A stretch of DNA of 64,000 nt, taken from the NCBI GenBank assembly GCA_902729315.2, contig LR746272.1:2514035-2578034 (forward strand), given 5' to 3'. Position 1 is the stretch's first letter. Each line of letters opens with the position of its first letter. Source of the DNA: Spirodela intermedia. Its lineage: Eukaryota; Streptophyta; Magnoliopsida; Alismatales; Araceae. Positions 21,313 through 31,990 of the stretch are shown here, one piece after another. Both the position numbers and the translations under genes were made by a program. The notes below the pieces were generated by a model. That model ran no database searches. It was not told where the DNA came from and saw nothing but the letters and a program-made list of their open reading frames with translations.

Positions 21313-24300
21313 AAATGTTAGGACAGTGAATGCATTAAGGAGTGGTAAGATCTTAGCTGATCCTTATCCCCAAACATTAGAAGAAAAAGAAAACGTGGAC
21401 AACCCAAAACAAAATCAAATAGGAGTAGAAGAGGATTTTATAGATTCTACCAAGGAAATTTCGAAAGAGAGGACAACCATTCCATTTCCTAAAGCTCTAG
21501 AGCCTAGACAAAGAAAGAAAAAGGAACACAATGAAGAAATAAAGAAAATTTTACAAGATGTGCAAATTAGTCTTCTTTTACTTACTGCCATTGAACATAT
21601 TCCTGAATATGCTAGAGTTTTGAAAGAAATGTGTACACCAAAAAGGGCACCTAGAGTAGAAAAATTATCTATGCATGCTAGTGCATTATTATTAAATCAA
21701 TTACCATATAAATTGAGAGATACAGGTGCCCCTTTGATTTCGTGTGATATTGATGGATTCATTTTTCAGAATGCATTACTTGACACCGGTGCTAGCATTA
21801 ATTTATTACCTGCAAGTATTTGTGATAAATTTAATATTTCTCATCTTAAACTTTCTACTGTTACCTTACAATTTGCTGATAGATCCATAAAACATCCTAA
21901 AGGTATTTTAGAAAATGTGATAGTGACAGTTAAAGGGTGTAAATTTCCAGCTGATTTCATAGTACTGAAAATGGATTTTAATGGACAGTTTTATGATACA
22001 CCAATCATCTTAGGGAGACCATTTTTGCATACAGAAAAGATGAATATTGATTTTCTCACAGGTATTGCGAAAATTTCATGTGGAGATCAATCAGTAGAAA
22101 TTAAAATTTTTGAGATATCAAATGATATTAAGAAATCCCAAGTATATGATTGTCATACCATAGATCTTCTAGATGATTTTGATGATCCAGATGTTATTGA
22201 TGACTGTGTGCTGAAAGAATTAGAGGAAATAGAGAATATAAATTTAGAAGAAAAGAAAGAGGAAGATCATCTGAATTTAGAGTTGAAACCTCTTCCCTCT
22301 AGTTTAAAATATATGTTTTTGGAGGAAAATAATTCATTTCCTGTTATTATTGCAGCTGATTTGAGTGATGAACAGGAAGAAGAATTATTAGATGTACTTC
22401 GAAAAAATAAGAAAGCTATGGGCTGGAAAATGGACGATCTAAGGGGCATTGATATGAGTGTATGCATGTATAGTATATATTTAGAGGAGGGGGCTAGAAC
22501 TAGTAGGGAACCACAACGAAGATTAAATCCTAACATGATGGAAATTGTAAAAAAGGAAATTTTAAAGTGGCTGGCTGCTGATATTATTTATCCTATTTCA
22601 GATAGCAAATGGGTTAGTCCTACACAAGTAGTGCCAAAAAAATCAGGGATTACGGTTATAAAAAACGAAAATGGGGATGAAATACAAACAAGACTAACTA
22701 CCGGTTGGAGAGTTTGCATTGATTATAGAAAATTAAATTCAGTTACTAGAAAAGATCATTTTCCCCTACCATTTACTAATCAAATTCTAGAAAAATTAGT
22801 TGGAAAAAACTTTTTTTGTTTTCTAGATGGATACTCTGGTTATAATCAAATTTATATAAACCCTTTAGATCAAGAAAAAACAACTTTCACTTGTCCATTT
22901 GGTACTTTTGCTTTTAAATGCATGCCTTTTGGTCTGTGTAATGCTCCAGCCACATTTCAAAGATGTATGCTGTCTATTTTTTCTGATATGATTGGAAAAT
23001 GCATGGAAATTTTTATGGACGATTTTTCTGTTTTTGGCGAATCATTTGATGAATGCTTAAATCATTTACAGCATGTACTTGAGAAATGCATAGAGAAAAA
23101 AATTAGTTTTGAGTTGGGAGAAATCACATTTTATGGTTAAAGAGGGAGTTGTGTTGGGTCATATTGTGAGTAAAAGGGGTTTAGAGGTGGATAGAGCAAA
23201 AATTGATATTATATCTAAAATGAAACCTCCAAATTCAGTAAAACAGATTAGATCTTTCTTGGGTCATGCAGGTTATTACAGAAAATTTATTCAAGATTTT
23301 TCGAAGATTTCTAAACCTCTCACCATGCTATTATCTAAAGATATGCCTTTTAATTTTGATGAGAAATGTTTTGAGTCTTTTTCCGTAATAAAAAGATTAC
23401 TTACTGAGGCACCCATTTTACAAGCTCCTGATTGGTCCCTTCCCTTTGAAATAATATGTGATGCATCGAATTATGCAGTGGGGGCTGTTCTAGGACAAAC
23501 AAAAGAGTCAAAACTCATAGTAATTTTATATGCTAGTAAAACTATATCCGATGCTCAATTAAATTATACCACGACTGAAAAAGAGTTGTTAGCTGTAGTA
23601 TTTTCGTTAGAAAGGTTTAGATCATATATTTTGGGAGCTAAAATTATTATTTATACTGATCATGCAGCATTAAAATATCTGTTAAATAAGAAAGATGCAA
23701 AGCCACGTTTATTAAGATGGATTTTATTGTTGCAGGAATTTGACTTAGAAATAAAAGATAAAAAAGGTTTCGAGAATGCTGTTGCTGACCATCTTTCTAG
23801 ATTAAGTGACACAGGAATAAATGCAGCACCTTTACAAGACGCATTTCCAGATGAACAATTGATGGCAGCTCAACATCAACCATCACCATGGTATGCACAT
23901 ATTATTAATTTTCTGGTTTCTGGAAAAACTCCAGAACAGTGGGATAAGAACAGAAAAAATCATTTCTTTTCTAAGATTAGAAATTATTTTTGGCATGATC
24001 CTGATTTATATTACTTGGGCAATGATCAAATTTTAAGGAGATGTGTTCCTGAAGAAGAATACCATAGCATTATTAACATGTGCCATTCATCTAACTGTGG
24101 AGGACACTTCTCTAGACGAAAAACAGCTGCAAAAATTTTTCAGTGTGGTTTTTATTGGCCTACAATCATTAGAGATTCTATAGAATTTAGTAGAACATGT
24201 ATTTCATGCCAATCTATAAGTAACATGAGTAAAAAAGATGAAATGCCCATGAGTAACATGTTAGTAGTCGAAATTTTTGATGTATGGGGAATAGATTTCA

Positions 24301-25178
24301 TGGGTCCCTTCCCATCAGCTGAAAAATATGAATATATTTTGCTTGCTGTTGATTATGTGTCGAAGTGGGTGGAAGCTATTCCTACTAGAACTAATGATCA
24401 TAAAATCGTGATGAAATTTGTGTAGGAAAATATTTTTTCGAGATTTGGATGTCCTAGAGTGATTATTAGTGATGGAGGAACACATTTTACAAATAAAAAT
24501 TTCAGAGAACTGTTGAAAAAGAATGGAGTACACCATAGAGTAGCCACTCCATATCATCCCCAAACAAATGGGCAAGTTGAAGTAGCAAATAAGGAAATTC
24601 AGAGAATTTTGAGAAAAATAGTTAGACCAGATAGGAAAGATTGGCCCACGAAATTACAAGATGCATTATGGGCTTATAGAACAGCTTATAAAAATCCCAT
24701 AGGTATGTCCCCATTTCGTCTCATTTTTGGAAAGCCATGTCATCTTCCTGTGGAAATAGAGCATAAAGCATTATGGGCTATAAAAAATTTATGTATGGAT
24801 GAAAAATCAGCTGGTGGGCATAGAATTTTTCAGTTACATGAACTAGAGGAGTTGAGGAATGAAGCTTATGAAAATCATAGAATATATAAAGAAAAAACTA
24901 AAACTTTTCATGATAAATACATTAGCAGAAAAAAATTTGATGTTGGACAAAAAGTGTGGTTATATGATTCTAGGCTGAAATTATTCCCAGGAAAATTAAA
25001 ATCAAAATGGAAAGGGCCTTATGTGGTGGAAGAGACATATGATCATGGGGCTGTAATGATTAAAGATCCTAAAAGTGATCATAACTTTAAGGTAAATGGA
25101 CAGCGGCTTAAACATTACATAGAACATGAACGCCTTGCAGAAAAAGAAATTTTATTATTAAAAGAAATTCAAGAGTAA
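21284..25178 (+). pseudogene. pol: Athila-like pol: protease, RT, RNase H, integrase (two lesions)
   Basis: Three open pieces in series. 21284-23140 holds the protease (LLDTGASINLLP, DTG at 21782-21790) and reverse transcriptase (LDGYSGYNQI, FMDD at 23012-23023). A frameshift beside an A-run near 23094-23104 moves the frame to 23109-24425, which carries the end of RT, RNase H ([31 protein letters not shown]) and the integrase zinc region and first catalytic Asp (WGIDFMG). A single in-frame TAG at 24423-24425 then interrupts integrase; 24459-25178 carries the remaining catalytic residues ([19 protein letters not shown]) and C-terminal domain. Apart from these lesions the sequence is well preserved, fitting a recent insertion. 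Confidence 0.9.
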
Positions 25179-25520
25179 GATCAAGGAGTCCAGCTGGAGA
25201 CATTAAATTCAGCGCTGCATGGGAGGCAACCCATGGTTTTTATTTCATTCTGTTTGATTTTTTTTTAAGCTCTGTTTTTCTTAGAATTTCGCAGTACTTG
25301 TTTCTGTATTTGTTTTTTTTCGAAGAAGTGCAGGAGGAGGTGTGTAAGATGAAGTGGAAAATTAAAAACGAGGTTGAGATGATGTCTTTCTGAGCTTTAT
25401 CATTTATGACAATATTTTTAATGCTTAACTTTGCATATATGCATGCTTTACTTGAAAATTATATTTTCTGCATATTCTGTTTCGATTTTTTTTTGTGTCA
25501 TTGAGGACAATGTCATTTTT

Positions 25521-25534
25521 AAGTCGGGGGGGAA
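25521..25534 (+). promoter_or_regulatory. Internal polypurine-like tract
   Basis: AAGTCGGGGGGGAA follows a GAGGACAATGTC stretch, the context usually found at the 3' polypurine tract of this branch, but lies 1.25 kb upstream of the LTR. Confidence 0.45.
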
Positions 25535-26230
25535 GTATTCATTATTAATTTATGCTGTAGGACGATTAAGAACATGTGTTTGCATTTTATTCAACTTAGA
25601 ACAGCAACTAAAAAAATAAAAAAAAATCACCGAATTCGGAAAAACTGCAACATCTATTTTCTGGTTTTCTGTCAGGAACAACAGACTGTTAAAAACAGCA
25701 GATGAAAAAACAACCCGAAATTTGAAATTATAGAGACCCTTTTCTCACATTTCAATCCCCTAGACATATATTACTGAAATTCGAAATTACAGCTATAAAG
25801 AAGATAGTTTTGATTTATTTTTGATAAATTTATTGCTCCTAAAATAGAACTGAAAATAGAAAACAGAACTGTCAGAACTATCTAATTTACAAATTCCTTA
25901 CATCATATTGCATGCATGAAAAATTAAATCAATTAGATTGATTGATACCAAAAGATACTAGGAAGATTATTATTGAGTCAAAAGAATGATCTAGTAGCAT
26001 GAAATGTTGGAATACTCCTTGGATACATGATAGATAACATGGATTTGATTTTACAGATTTTCACTTCATGATCTTGATGGATAATATTTACTTGATGTGA
26101 AAATTTGATTGATCATTTGAGTTTAATGGAGATTTTTGCACCCTGATCTATAGGACTTGTGAGGAGAAATCACTTATTTCAAAAAAAAAAAAAAAAAGAG
26201 AGAGCAATGTGAAAAATCTAGAAACGAAGA

Positions 26231-26375
26231 GTACACATGGAGGGTGTGAGACATCATTCTCATTGTCGAAAATCGTGCATAGAAAAACACTTGCTAAAAA
26301 ATAAGTGGATAAAGTGAAAGCCCTGAAAATGAAGAGCACACATGGAGGGTGTGAGACATCATTCTTATTGTTGAA
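26231..26375 (+). repeat. Two-copy direct repeat, 105-bp spacing, in Athila 3' region
   Basis: The stretch ACACATGGAGGGTGTGAGAC and its surroundings occur at about 26231 and again at 26336 with few differences. Confidence 0.8.
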
Positions 26376-26775
26376 ATTTGTCTACAGGAAAAGCTACTTA
26401 TCCACTATATATATAAAAAAAAAAAGAAGGAAGAAATATAGTGCAAACTTCAAAAATCAAGTCATAGAAAAAGGGAAATGTAAGATCAATATTATTCTTG
26501 GATGAGTATTGATAATTGGAACATCTTGTAAATACATCTATGAGTGAAGAAGTGATAAAGATGTGAATAGAAGAAGTGAAGTCTAGATTGTTATTCCAAG
26601 GAGTGTTTAAACATTTAAGTGCTTGACATCATTCTTAAATACTTGATATAAGAATCCAAAGTGTTTAAAGGTGCATCATTTCTAATTGTATTTCTTTTCT
26701 GTATTGAAATATGATGTTTGAGATTTGTAAATTTTTATTTTCGTAATTCCATTGCTAAGGGACTAGCAATGATTT

Positions 26776-26786
26776 AAGTTGGGGGG
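26776..26786 (+). promoter_or_regulatory. 3' polypurine tract of the Athila-like element
   Basis: AAGTTGGGGGG lies two bases before the 3' LTR start. It is preceded by TTGCTA and TAGCAA arms around a six-base loop (26753-26770 region), a small hairpin also recognisable beside the old LTR at about 42060. Confidence 0.85.
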
Positions 26787-26788
26787 TG

Positions 26789-28404
26789 TGATAAGTCTTC
26801 ATTATCATGAGTTAATAATTAGTAAATAATATAGTTTTAGCCTTAACTCATGATAAATAGACTTATATTTGTGTTAAAGCATGAAAAGTGGTTTTCAGTT
26901 GATTAACGTGAATTTTGGGTAATTATGTGATTTTATACGATTTTTACAGTCTTAGTTTTGAGATAAATGAAGAACAAGAAATAAAAATAAAAATATTGCA
27001 AAATGGGGTGATCCGCCGGCCAGCCGGGCCCGCAAGCGGGTCGGAAGCGCAGTCGGGGAGTAGCCGCGAGCAGGGGCTCGAGCGGCTTGCTTGGATCGAT
27101 AGGGGCACGTGTGCGCCACTCCCCTTCCACGTCACCGGTGGTCAGCCGGCTGTGGGGCAAGGAGTGGTCGTACACGCGAGAGGACTTTGCCTAGAAAGCT
27201 AACTTTACTATATATTCGCCCGAATAATCCGCGCACAACCGATGTGGGACTAAATCCACCTTGTTCAGGGGCGGGCGACCGCCGCGGGTTCGAATCCTCC
27301 CAGAGTCAAAATTCATATATTTTTAACTGATTATCGCGACTTTCCTGCAGATCGCCGGTGAAGGATTAAGCAACCGGAATCGCTGGATCATCGGCGAAAA
27401 TCTCGTCAACGCGATTCGCGGAGCATTGCTACTAAAATTGCTGAACGATTCGCGATAAAAGGATCGCAATCCATCGAGTAAATCATCTCCGATTGATCGA
27501 CGAACAAGCCGTCGTCGGGAAGAGGACGATCCGCCGGGAGACGAGTCGCCACCTCCTGAGAGCGTACCAGATGCGATGAAGAGCCTCCCCTTGCTGCGCG
27601 GACCTGAGGATGAAGCTCCCTAACACGCGCCCCACCTCCATCCAGCTCCTCTCCGTCGGGTGACAGCCGCCGGAGAGCCGCAAAGTCGCCGTTTTTCCGC
27701 TCCGTCGGGTGACAGTCGCCGGAGACGACTCGACGACCCACTTCATTGATCTCTAGACTTCGCGAGAAGATCTAGAGATTGCCTACGTCGTCTTTGTCCA
27801 AGGAGAGCCTTCGAGGCCGTGGACACTGCACGACGATCCTCCCGAACGCTCAGGATTCCGATGCATCGCCGAAGCATCGCCGTCGCGACGCCGGAACTCT
27901 GGTTTCCTGCTTTCAATTTAATTTACGCTTTATTTAGTGATACTTTGTGTGATTTTAATTTACCAAACTATACTTCGTTCAATTACGATTCTTCCGGCTT
28001 TTACAGATCTTAATTTGATTAATTAAATCGTCTGTAATCGCTTACGTAAGAATCGCCGGGCGGAACTCTGTTTCTGCCCGATTCGCGTTCGCCGGGCGCT
28101 GACGTCATCCTGTCGTCCGCACCCTTATTTCCTCTTTTTTTTTCGTGAATTTTAAATATATTTCCTTTTCATTTCCTAGTATAAAATTCATAGAAAATCG
28201 TATTCATTGAGAAAAACTCTGAATAATTACAAAATATTATATTACATCCCTGTGATCGACCTGGGAAATTACCGCTATTTTTGGAACTTTTATTGAATTA
28301 TAATTGATATATTTATTTATAAATACTTCTAAATATCCGGAAATTCGTATTTTCTAGTTTTATAAATTTTAGATTTGCGTGATTTAATATACAACGACTG
28401 AGTC
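26789..28404 (+). repeat. 3' LTR of the Athila-like element
   Basis: Near-identical to the 5' LTR; TATATA at 27209-27214, B-box-like GGTTCGAATCC at 27287-27297, hairpin at 27749-27779. It lacks the last six or so bases: after GACTGAGTC the sequence passes into gypsy gag at a short GTC(GT) microhomology. Confidence 0.9.
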
Positions 28405-29145
28405 GTGTCCTTGGTCGCGTCTGTGGGGTCAATAGTCCTCGTAGTGGGGTCGGGTGGCGGTGGTGGTGGACGTGGGAGATCGTCCTTATGAGCAGGGTAG
28501 ACCGGCTCGTGGTGATCATAAGTATCTTGTGGCCAACGACCGCCCAATTGATCGTGGCCATCGTCGTGACGTGGTGTGTTGCAGTGACGAAGATTCCCTC
28601 GATGATGATCGTGATCGAGGTACTGGTGATCATATGGATCACTATTGGGGCTCATAGGCCGGCGGGGCTCGCGATGCTCTTGATATGCCTATGTAATAGG
28701 GGGTGCGGTCAGTGGTGCGACCGGATACGCAACCAGCAGTGGAGCCAGTGGCGGTGGGCCATGAGCTGCGGCTACAAAGGTAGCTCGCTCCAGATGTTCA
28801 ATAGCCTAGGTCATGCTACACATGACATCATCTGGAAGGGAGCGCGCTCCATCCCTTGAAGGGTACCGGGGCAAAGGTTGCCATTGGCCACCTCTACCAT
28901 GACCCCTAGTACTCTTCGGTGGATAGTAGGGCACGGATTCCTTCCCAGCTCGGCGGCTCATAGCCGCAGGCGGCTGGGACCGCCTTGATGCCTCTCTGGC
29001 CGACATAGGGCTCAGAGTCTCTCGGGGTCGGGAGGGGTCTGGTACCAAATCCGTCGATCTCGACGAAGATGGTGGACTCGTGTCCACTCTAGCTACTCAG
29101 AGAGTAGCGGGATCTAAGGCCTCGTACGAGTGCCGTGATGATGGT
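28405..29145 (-). pseudogene. Gypsy A gag N-terminal part and leader
   Basis: Continuation of copy A beyond the Athila insertion. On the minus strand it matches copy B gag (32716-31991): DTSPPSS, DPSRPRETLSPMSAREA, RRAGKESVPYYPPKSTRG and the histidine/aspartate-rich tail near 28500-28650. It ends at 29145 in the leader, before any primer site or LTR, directly against the lone Athila LTR. Confidence 0.85.
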
Positions 29146-30783
29146 TGATGTGACTTAGTCGTTGTATATTAAATCACGCAAATATAAAATTTATAAAACT
29201 AGAAAATACGAATTTTCAGATATTTAGAAGTATTTCTGAACAAATATATCAATTATAATTCAATAAAACTCCCAAAAATAGTAGTAATTTTCCAGGTCGA
29301 TCACAAGGATTTAATATAATATATGGTAATTATTCAGAATTTTTCTCAATGAATACGATTTTCTATGAATTGTATACTAGGAAATGAAAAGGAAATATAT
29401 TTAAAATTCACGAAAAAGGGAAATAAGGGTGCGGACGTCAGGATGACGTCAGCGCCCGACGAATGCGAATCGGGCAGAAATAGAGTTCCGCTCGACAATT
29501 CTTACGTAAGCGATTATAGATGATTTAATTAATCAAATTAAGATCTATAAAAGCCAGAAGAATCGTAATAGAACAAAGTATATTTTGGTAAATTAAAATC
29601 ACAAAAAATATCACTAAATGAAGCGTAAAGTAAGTTGGAAGTAGGAAAACAGAGTTCCGGCATCACGACGGCAATGCGTCGGCGATGCACCGGAATTCTG
29701 AGTGTTTGGGAGGATTGTCGTGCAGTGTCCACGGCCTCGAAGGCTCTCCTTAGACAAGGACGGCGTGGGCAATCTCTAGATCTTCTCGTAAAGTCTAGAG
29801 ATTAATGAAATGGGTCGTCGAGTCGTCTCCGGCGGCTGTCACCCGGCAGAGCGGAAAAACGGCGACTTTGCGGCTCTCCTGCGGCTGTCACCCGACAGAA
29901 AGGAGCTAGATGGAGGTAGGGCGCGTGTCAGGGAGCTTCATCCTCAAGTCCGCGGAGCAAGAGGAGGCTCTTCATCGCATCTGGTACGCTCTCAGGAGGT
30001 GGCGACTCGTCTCCCGGCAGATCGTCCTCTTCTCGACGACGGCTTGTTCGTCGATCAATCAGAGATGATTTACTCGATGGATTCGCGATCCTTTTATCGC
30101 GAATCGTTCAGCAATTTTAGTAGCAATGCTCTGCGAATCGCGTTGACGAGATTTTCGCCGATGATCCAGCGATTCTGGTTGCTTAATCCTTCACCGGCGA
30201 TCTGTAGGAAACTCGCGATAATCAGATAAAAAGATATGAATTTTGACTCTAGGAGGATTCGAACCCGCGCCGGTTGTCCGCCCCTTTTGAGGAAGGTGTG
30301 ACGTGGGTTTAGTCCCACATCGGTTGTGCGTCGATTTTTCAGGCGAATAAATAGTAATGTTAGCTTTTTAAGCAAAGTCCCTTCTCTCGTGTGTACGACC
30401 ACTCCTTGCCCCACAGCTGGCTAGCCACCGGTGACGTGGAAGGGGAGTGGCGCACATGTGCCCCTATCGGTCCAAGCCGCTTGAGCCCCTGCTCGCGGCT
30501 ACTCCCTGACTGAGCTTCCGACCCACTTGCAGGCCCGGCTAGCCGGCGGGTCCCCCCATTTTGCAATATTTTAGTTTTATTTCTTTTTCTTCATTTATCT
30601 CAAAAGTAAGACTATAAAAATCATATAAATTCGTATAAAATCACATAATTACCCAAAAAATCACATTAATCAACTGAAAACAACTTTTCACACTTTAACA
30701 CAAATATAAGTCTATTTATCACAAGTTAAGGCTAAAACTATATTATTTACTAATTATTAACTCATGATAATGAAGACTTATCA
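29146..30783 (-). mobile_element. Lone Athila-family LTR at the palindrome centre
   Basis: Full-length LTR of 1638 bp on the minus strand: starts TGATAAG at 30783, ends CACATCA at 29146. It carries the same B-box-like motif (30255-30265) and hairpin (29772-29802). It is clearly more diverged from the LTRs at 18051 and 26789 than they are from each other, and lies in the opposite orientation. Flanks are gypsy A leader on the left and truncated gypsy B 5' LTR on the right, with no matching target-site duplication, so it sits on a rearrangement junction rather than at a simple insertion site. Confidence 0.9.
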
Positions 30784-31763
30784 CGCCGTTTCCAGCGCCG
30801 CCTAGATCGAGAGGGCTCAACCCTCCTTAGTATCGTCAGCTAGATCGTCTCCTTCCTCTGCTCCACTTCCCAGCGCCGCCAGAGAAAGCCGATCCTTCCA
30901 GCGACAATTGGGTTTCCGCCTAATCGCTGATGCTCGGCATTCCCGTCGAAGTGCCGCTGACGCTCGGCATTCCTACCGAAGCGCTGCTAACGCTTGACAT
31001 TCCCGCCGAGAGCCGCTGACGCTTGGCATTCCCGCCGAAGCGCCGCTGACGCTCGGCCTTCCCCCCGAAGCACCGCCGCCACACACGCCCCGCGCACCCA
31101 CCCGGCGCCGCCACCCGCGTGCCCTGAGGTACACCACGTGGCTTGCCGCACGCGCTTGCTAGTGTGCCCTTCGGCCCACCAGCGTGCCCACGCCCGCGCC
31201 GACCGTGCCACGCCTTACGACGACGACTACGGTGACTTCTCGACTAGGACTGACCGTCGACGCTGAGCGTTGCTCTTCCCTGGAGGTCTTTGCTTATGTT
31301 GAGTCTCTGCTCCATCACGACCCGCCGGGCTACACAGCCCTGAAGGTTAGCTCCGTACCCCTTCCTCTTAAGTTCAATTATCTTTCGAAGGGTTTTCTCG
31401 GCTCATTTCCACCGCCATCAGGAGAACGTAGACAGGATGGGACGGGTTATCAGGTTGTGACTTCCGATGCTGCGCCAGACTTGTCACCACTCGTGAGCTG
31501 CAGCCCTAGGCTACTTCACGATGATCGTTTTGCTGTCTATCCGAATGTGGACCGAGAGGGCCTCACACTTACCATCGTCGAGTGTTTCCCCGGGTTGTCT
31601 TGAGTTGATTGTGCATATTGGTATGCCTGCTTATACTAAGGTTAGGTGGTCAGACCTAGAGTCTAGGGTCCATACATTCTTATCCGATCTCCTTTTCATT
31701 GCTCCATCCTAGGTCTTGAGTTTCATTGATCAGGTACAAGGGTTCTTACCCCGTCCTACATCA
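30784..31763 (+). repeat. Truncated 5' LTR of gypsy B
   Basis: Corresponds to the last 880 bp of the 3' LTR (from about 38638) and ends CTACATCA. It is about 100 bp longer than the matching part because of a five-copy 30-bp minisatellite at 30926-31074. Confidence 0.87.
30926..31074 (+). repeat. 30-bp minisatellite inside the gypsy B 5' LTR
   Basis: Five tandem units, four of 30 bp and one of 29 bp, of the form GCTGACGCTCGGCATTCCCG plus CCGAAGCGCC. The 3' LTR has a single unit at the equivalent place (about 38785). Confidence 0.9.
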
Positions 31764-31766
31764 AAT

Positions 31767-31779
31767 TGGTATCAGAGCC
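31767..31779 (+). promoter_or_regulatory. Primer binding site, initiator tRNA-Met type
   Basis: TGGTATCAGAGCC three bases after the LTR end, the usual primer site of plant chromoviruses and copia elements. Confidence 0.88.
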
Positions 31780-31990
31780 AGGTTGGGTTACCACCTAACC
31801 TCGGTCCCCTAAGGATGCTCACCGAGCTTCCATACCACCAGTAGACCATTCATATAGGATTACATTGGCATCTAGGCACCCGTAGGACCGAGCAATGGTA
31901 GAGACATGCTCAGCCAGAGCTCGAGGAGGTTCACCATCATCACGGCACTCGTGCGAGGCGTCAGATCCCGCTACTCCTTGAGTAGCTAGA

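Larger units (their letters stand above)
25179..26788 (+). other. Athila 3' non-coding region, no env
   Basis: No open frame of useful length, so the env-like gene of some Athila relatives is absent. It contains a polypurine-like AAGTCGGGGGGG at 25521-25532, a 105-bp direct repeat around 26231 and 26336, and the true 3' polypurine tract next to the LTR. Confidence 0.75.
18051..28404 (+). mobile_element. Athila-like Ty3/gypsy retrotransposon inserted in gypsy A
   Basis: Complete layout: 5' LTR 18051-19679, primer site 19685-19702, gag 19909-21312, pol 21284-25178, long 3' non-coding region, polypurine tract at 26776-26786, and 3' LTR 26789-28404. Protein signatures (gag with NHYIPDSFQRASNI; RT with CFLDGYSGYNQI and FMDD; integrase with [11 protein letters not shown]) point to the Athila branch. 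No env frame is present. It is inserted only in the left arm, so it post-dates the palindrome or was lost from the right arm. No target-site duplication is visible; about 28 bp of gypsy gag and the last few LTR bases are missing at the right junction. Confidence 0.92.
1..29145. repeat. Left arm of a giant inverted repeat
   Basis: Base-by-base reading shows that this stretch, minus the Athila insertion at 18051-28404, is the reverse complement of 31933-50428. Checkpoints: position 1 pairs with 50428, 2023 with 48406, 6153 with 44687, 8301 with 42539, 11242 with 39517, and 29145 with 31933. Identity is complete by eye from about 3990 to 7300, about 98-99% in AT-rich DNA, and about 91% in the gypsy element. 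Arm-specific differences are a GC-rich tract of about 430 bp (2855-3291) present only here, about 81 bp missing near 9390, and the Athila insertion. The match runs to the first base of the window, so the outer end of the palindrome lies outside it. Confidence 0.96.

Noticed and set aside
25179-26788. env-like gene after Athila pol
   Set aside because: Only short frames; no transmembrane-rich or surface-protein-like reading frame.
30926-31074. Possible CRISPR-like array of 30-bp repeats
   Set aside because: Units are contiguous without spacers and lie inside a plant LTR; it is a minisatellite.
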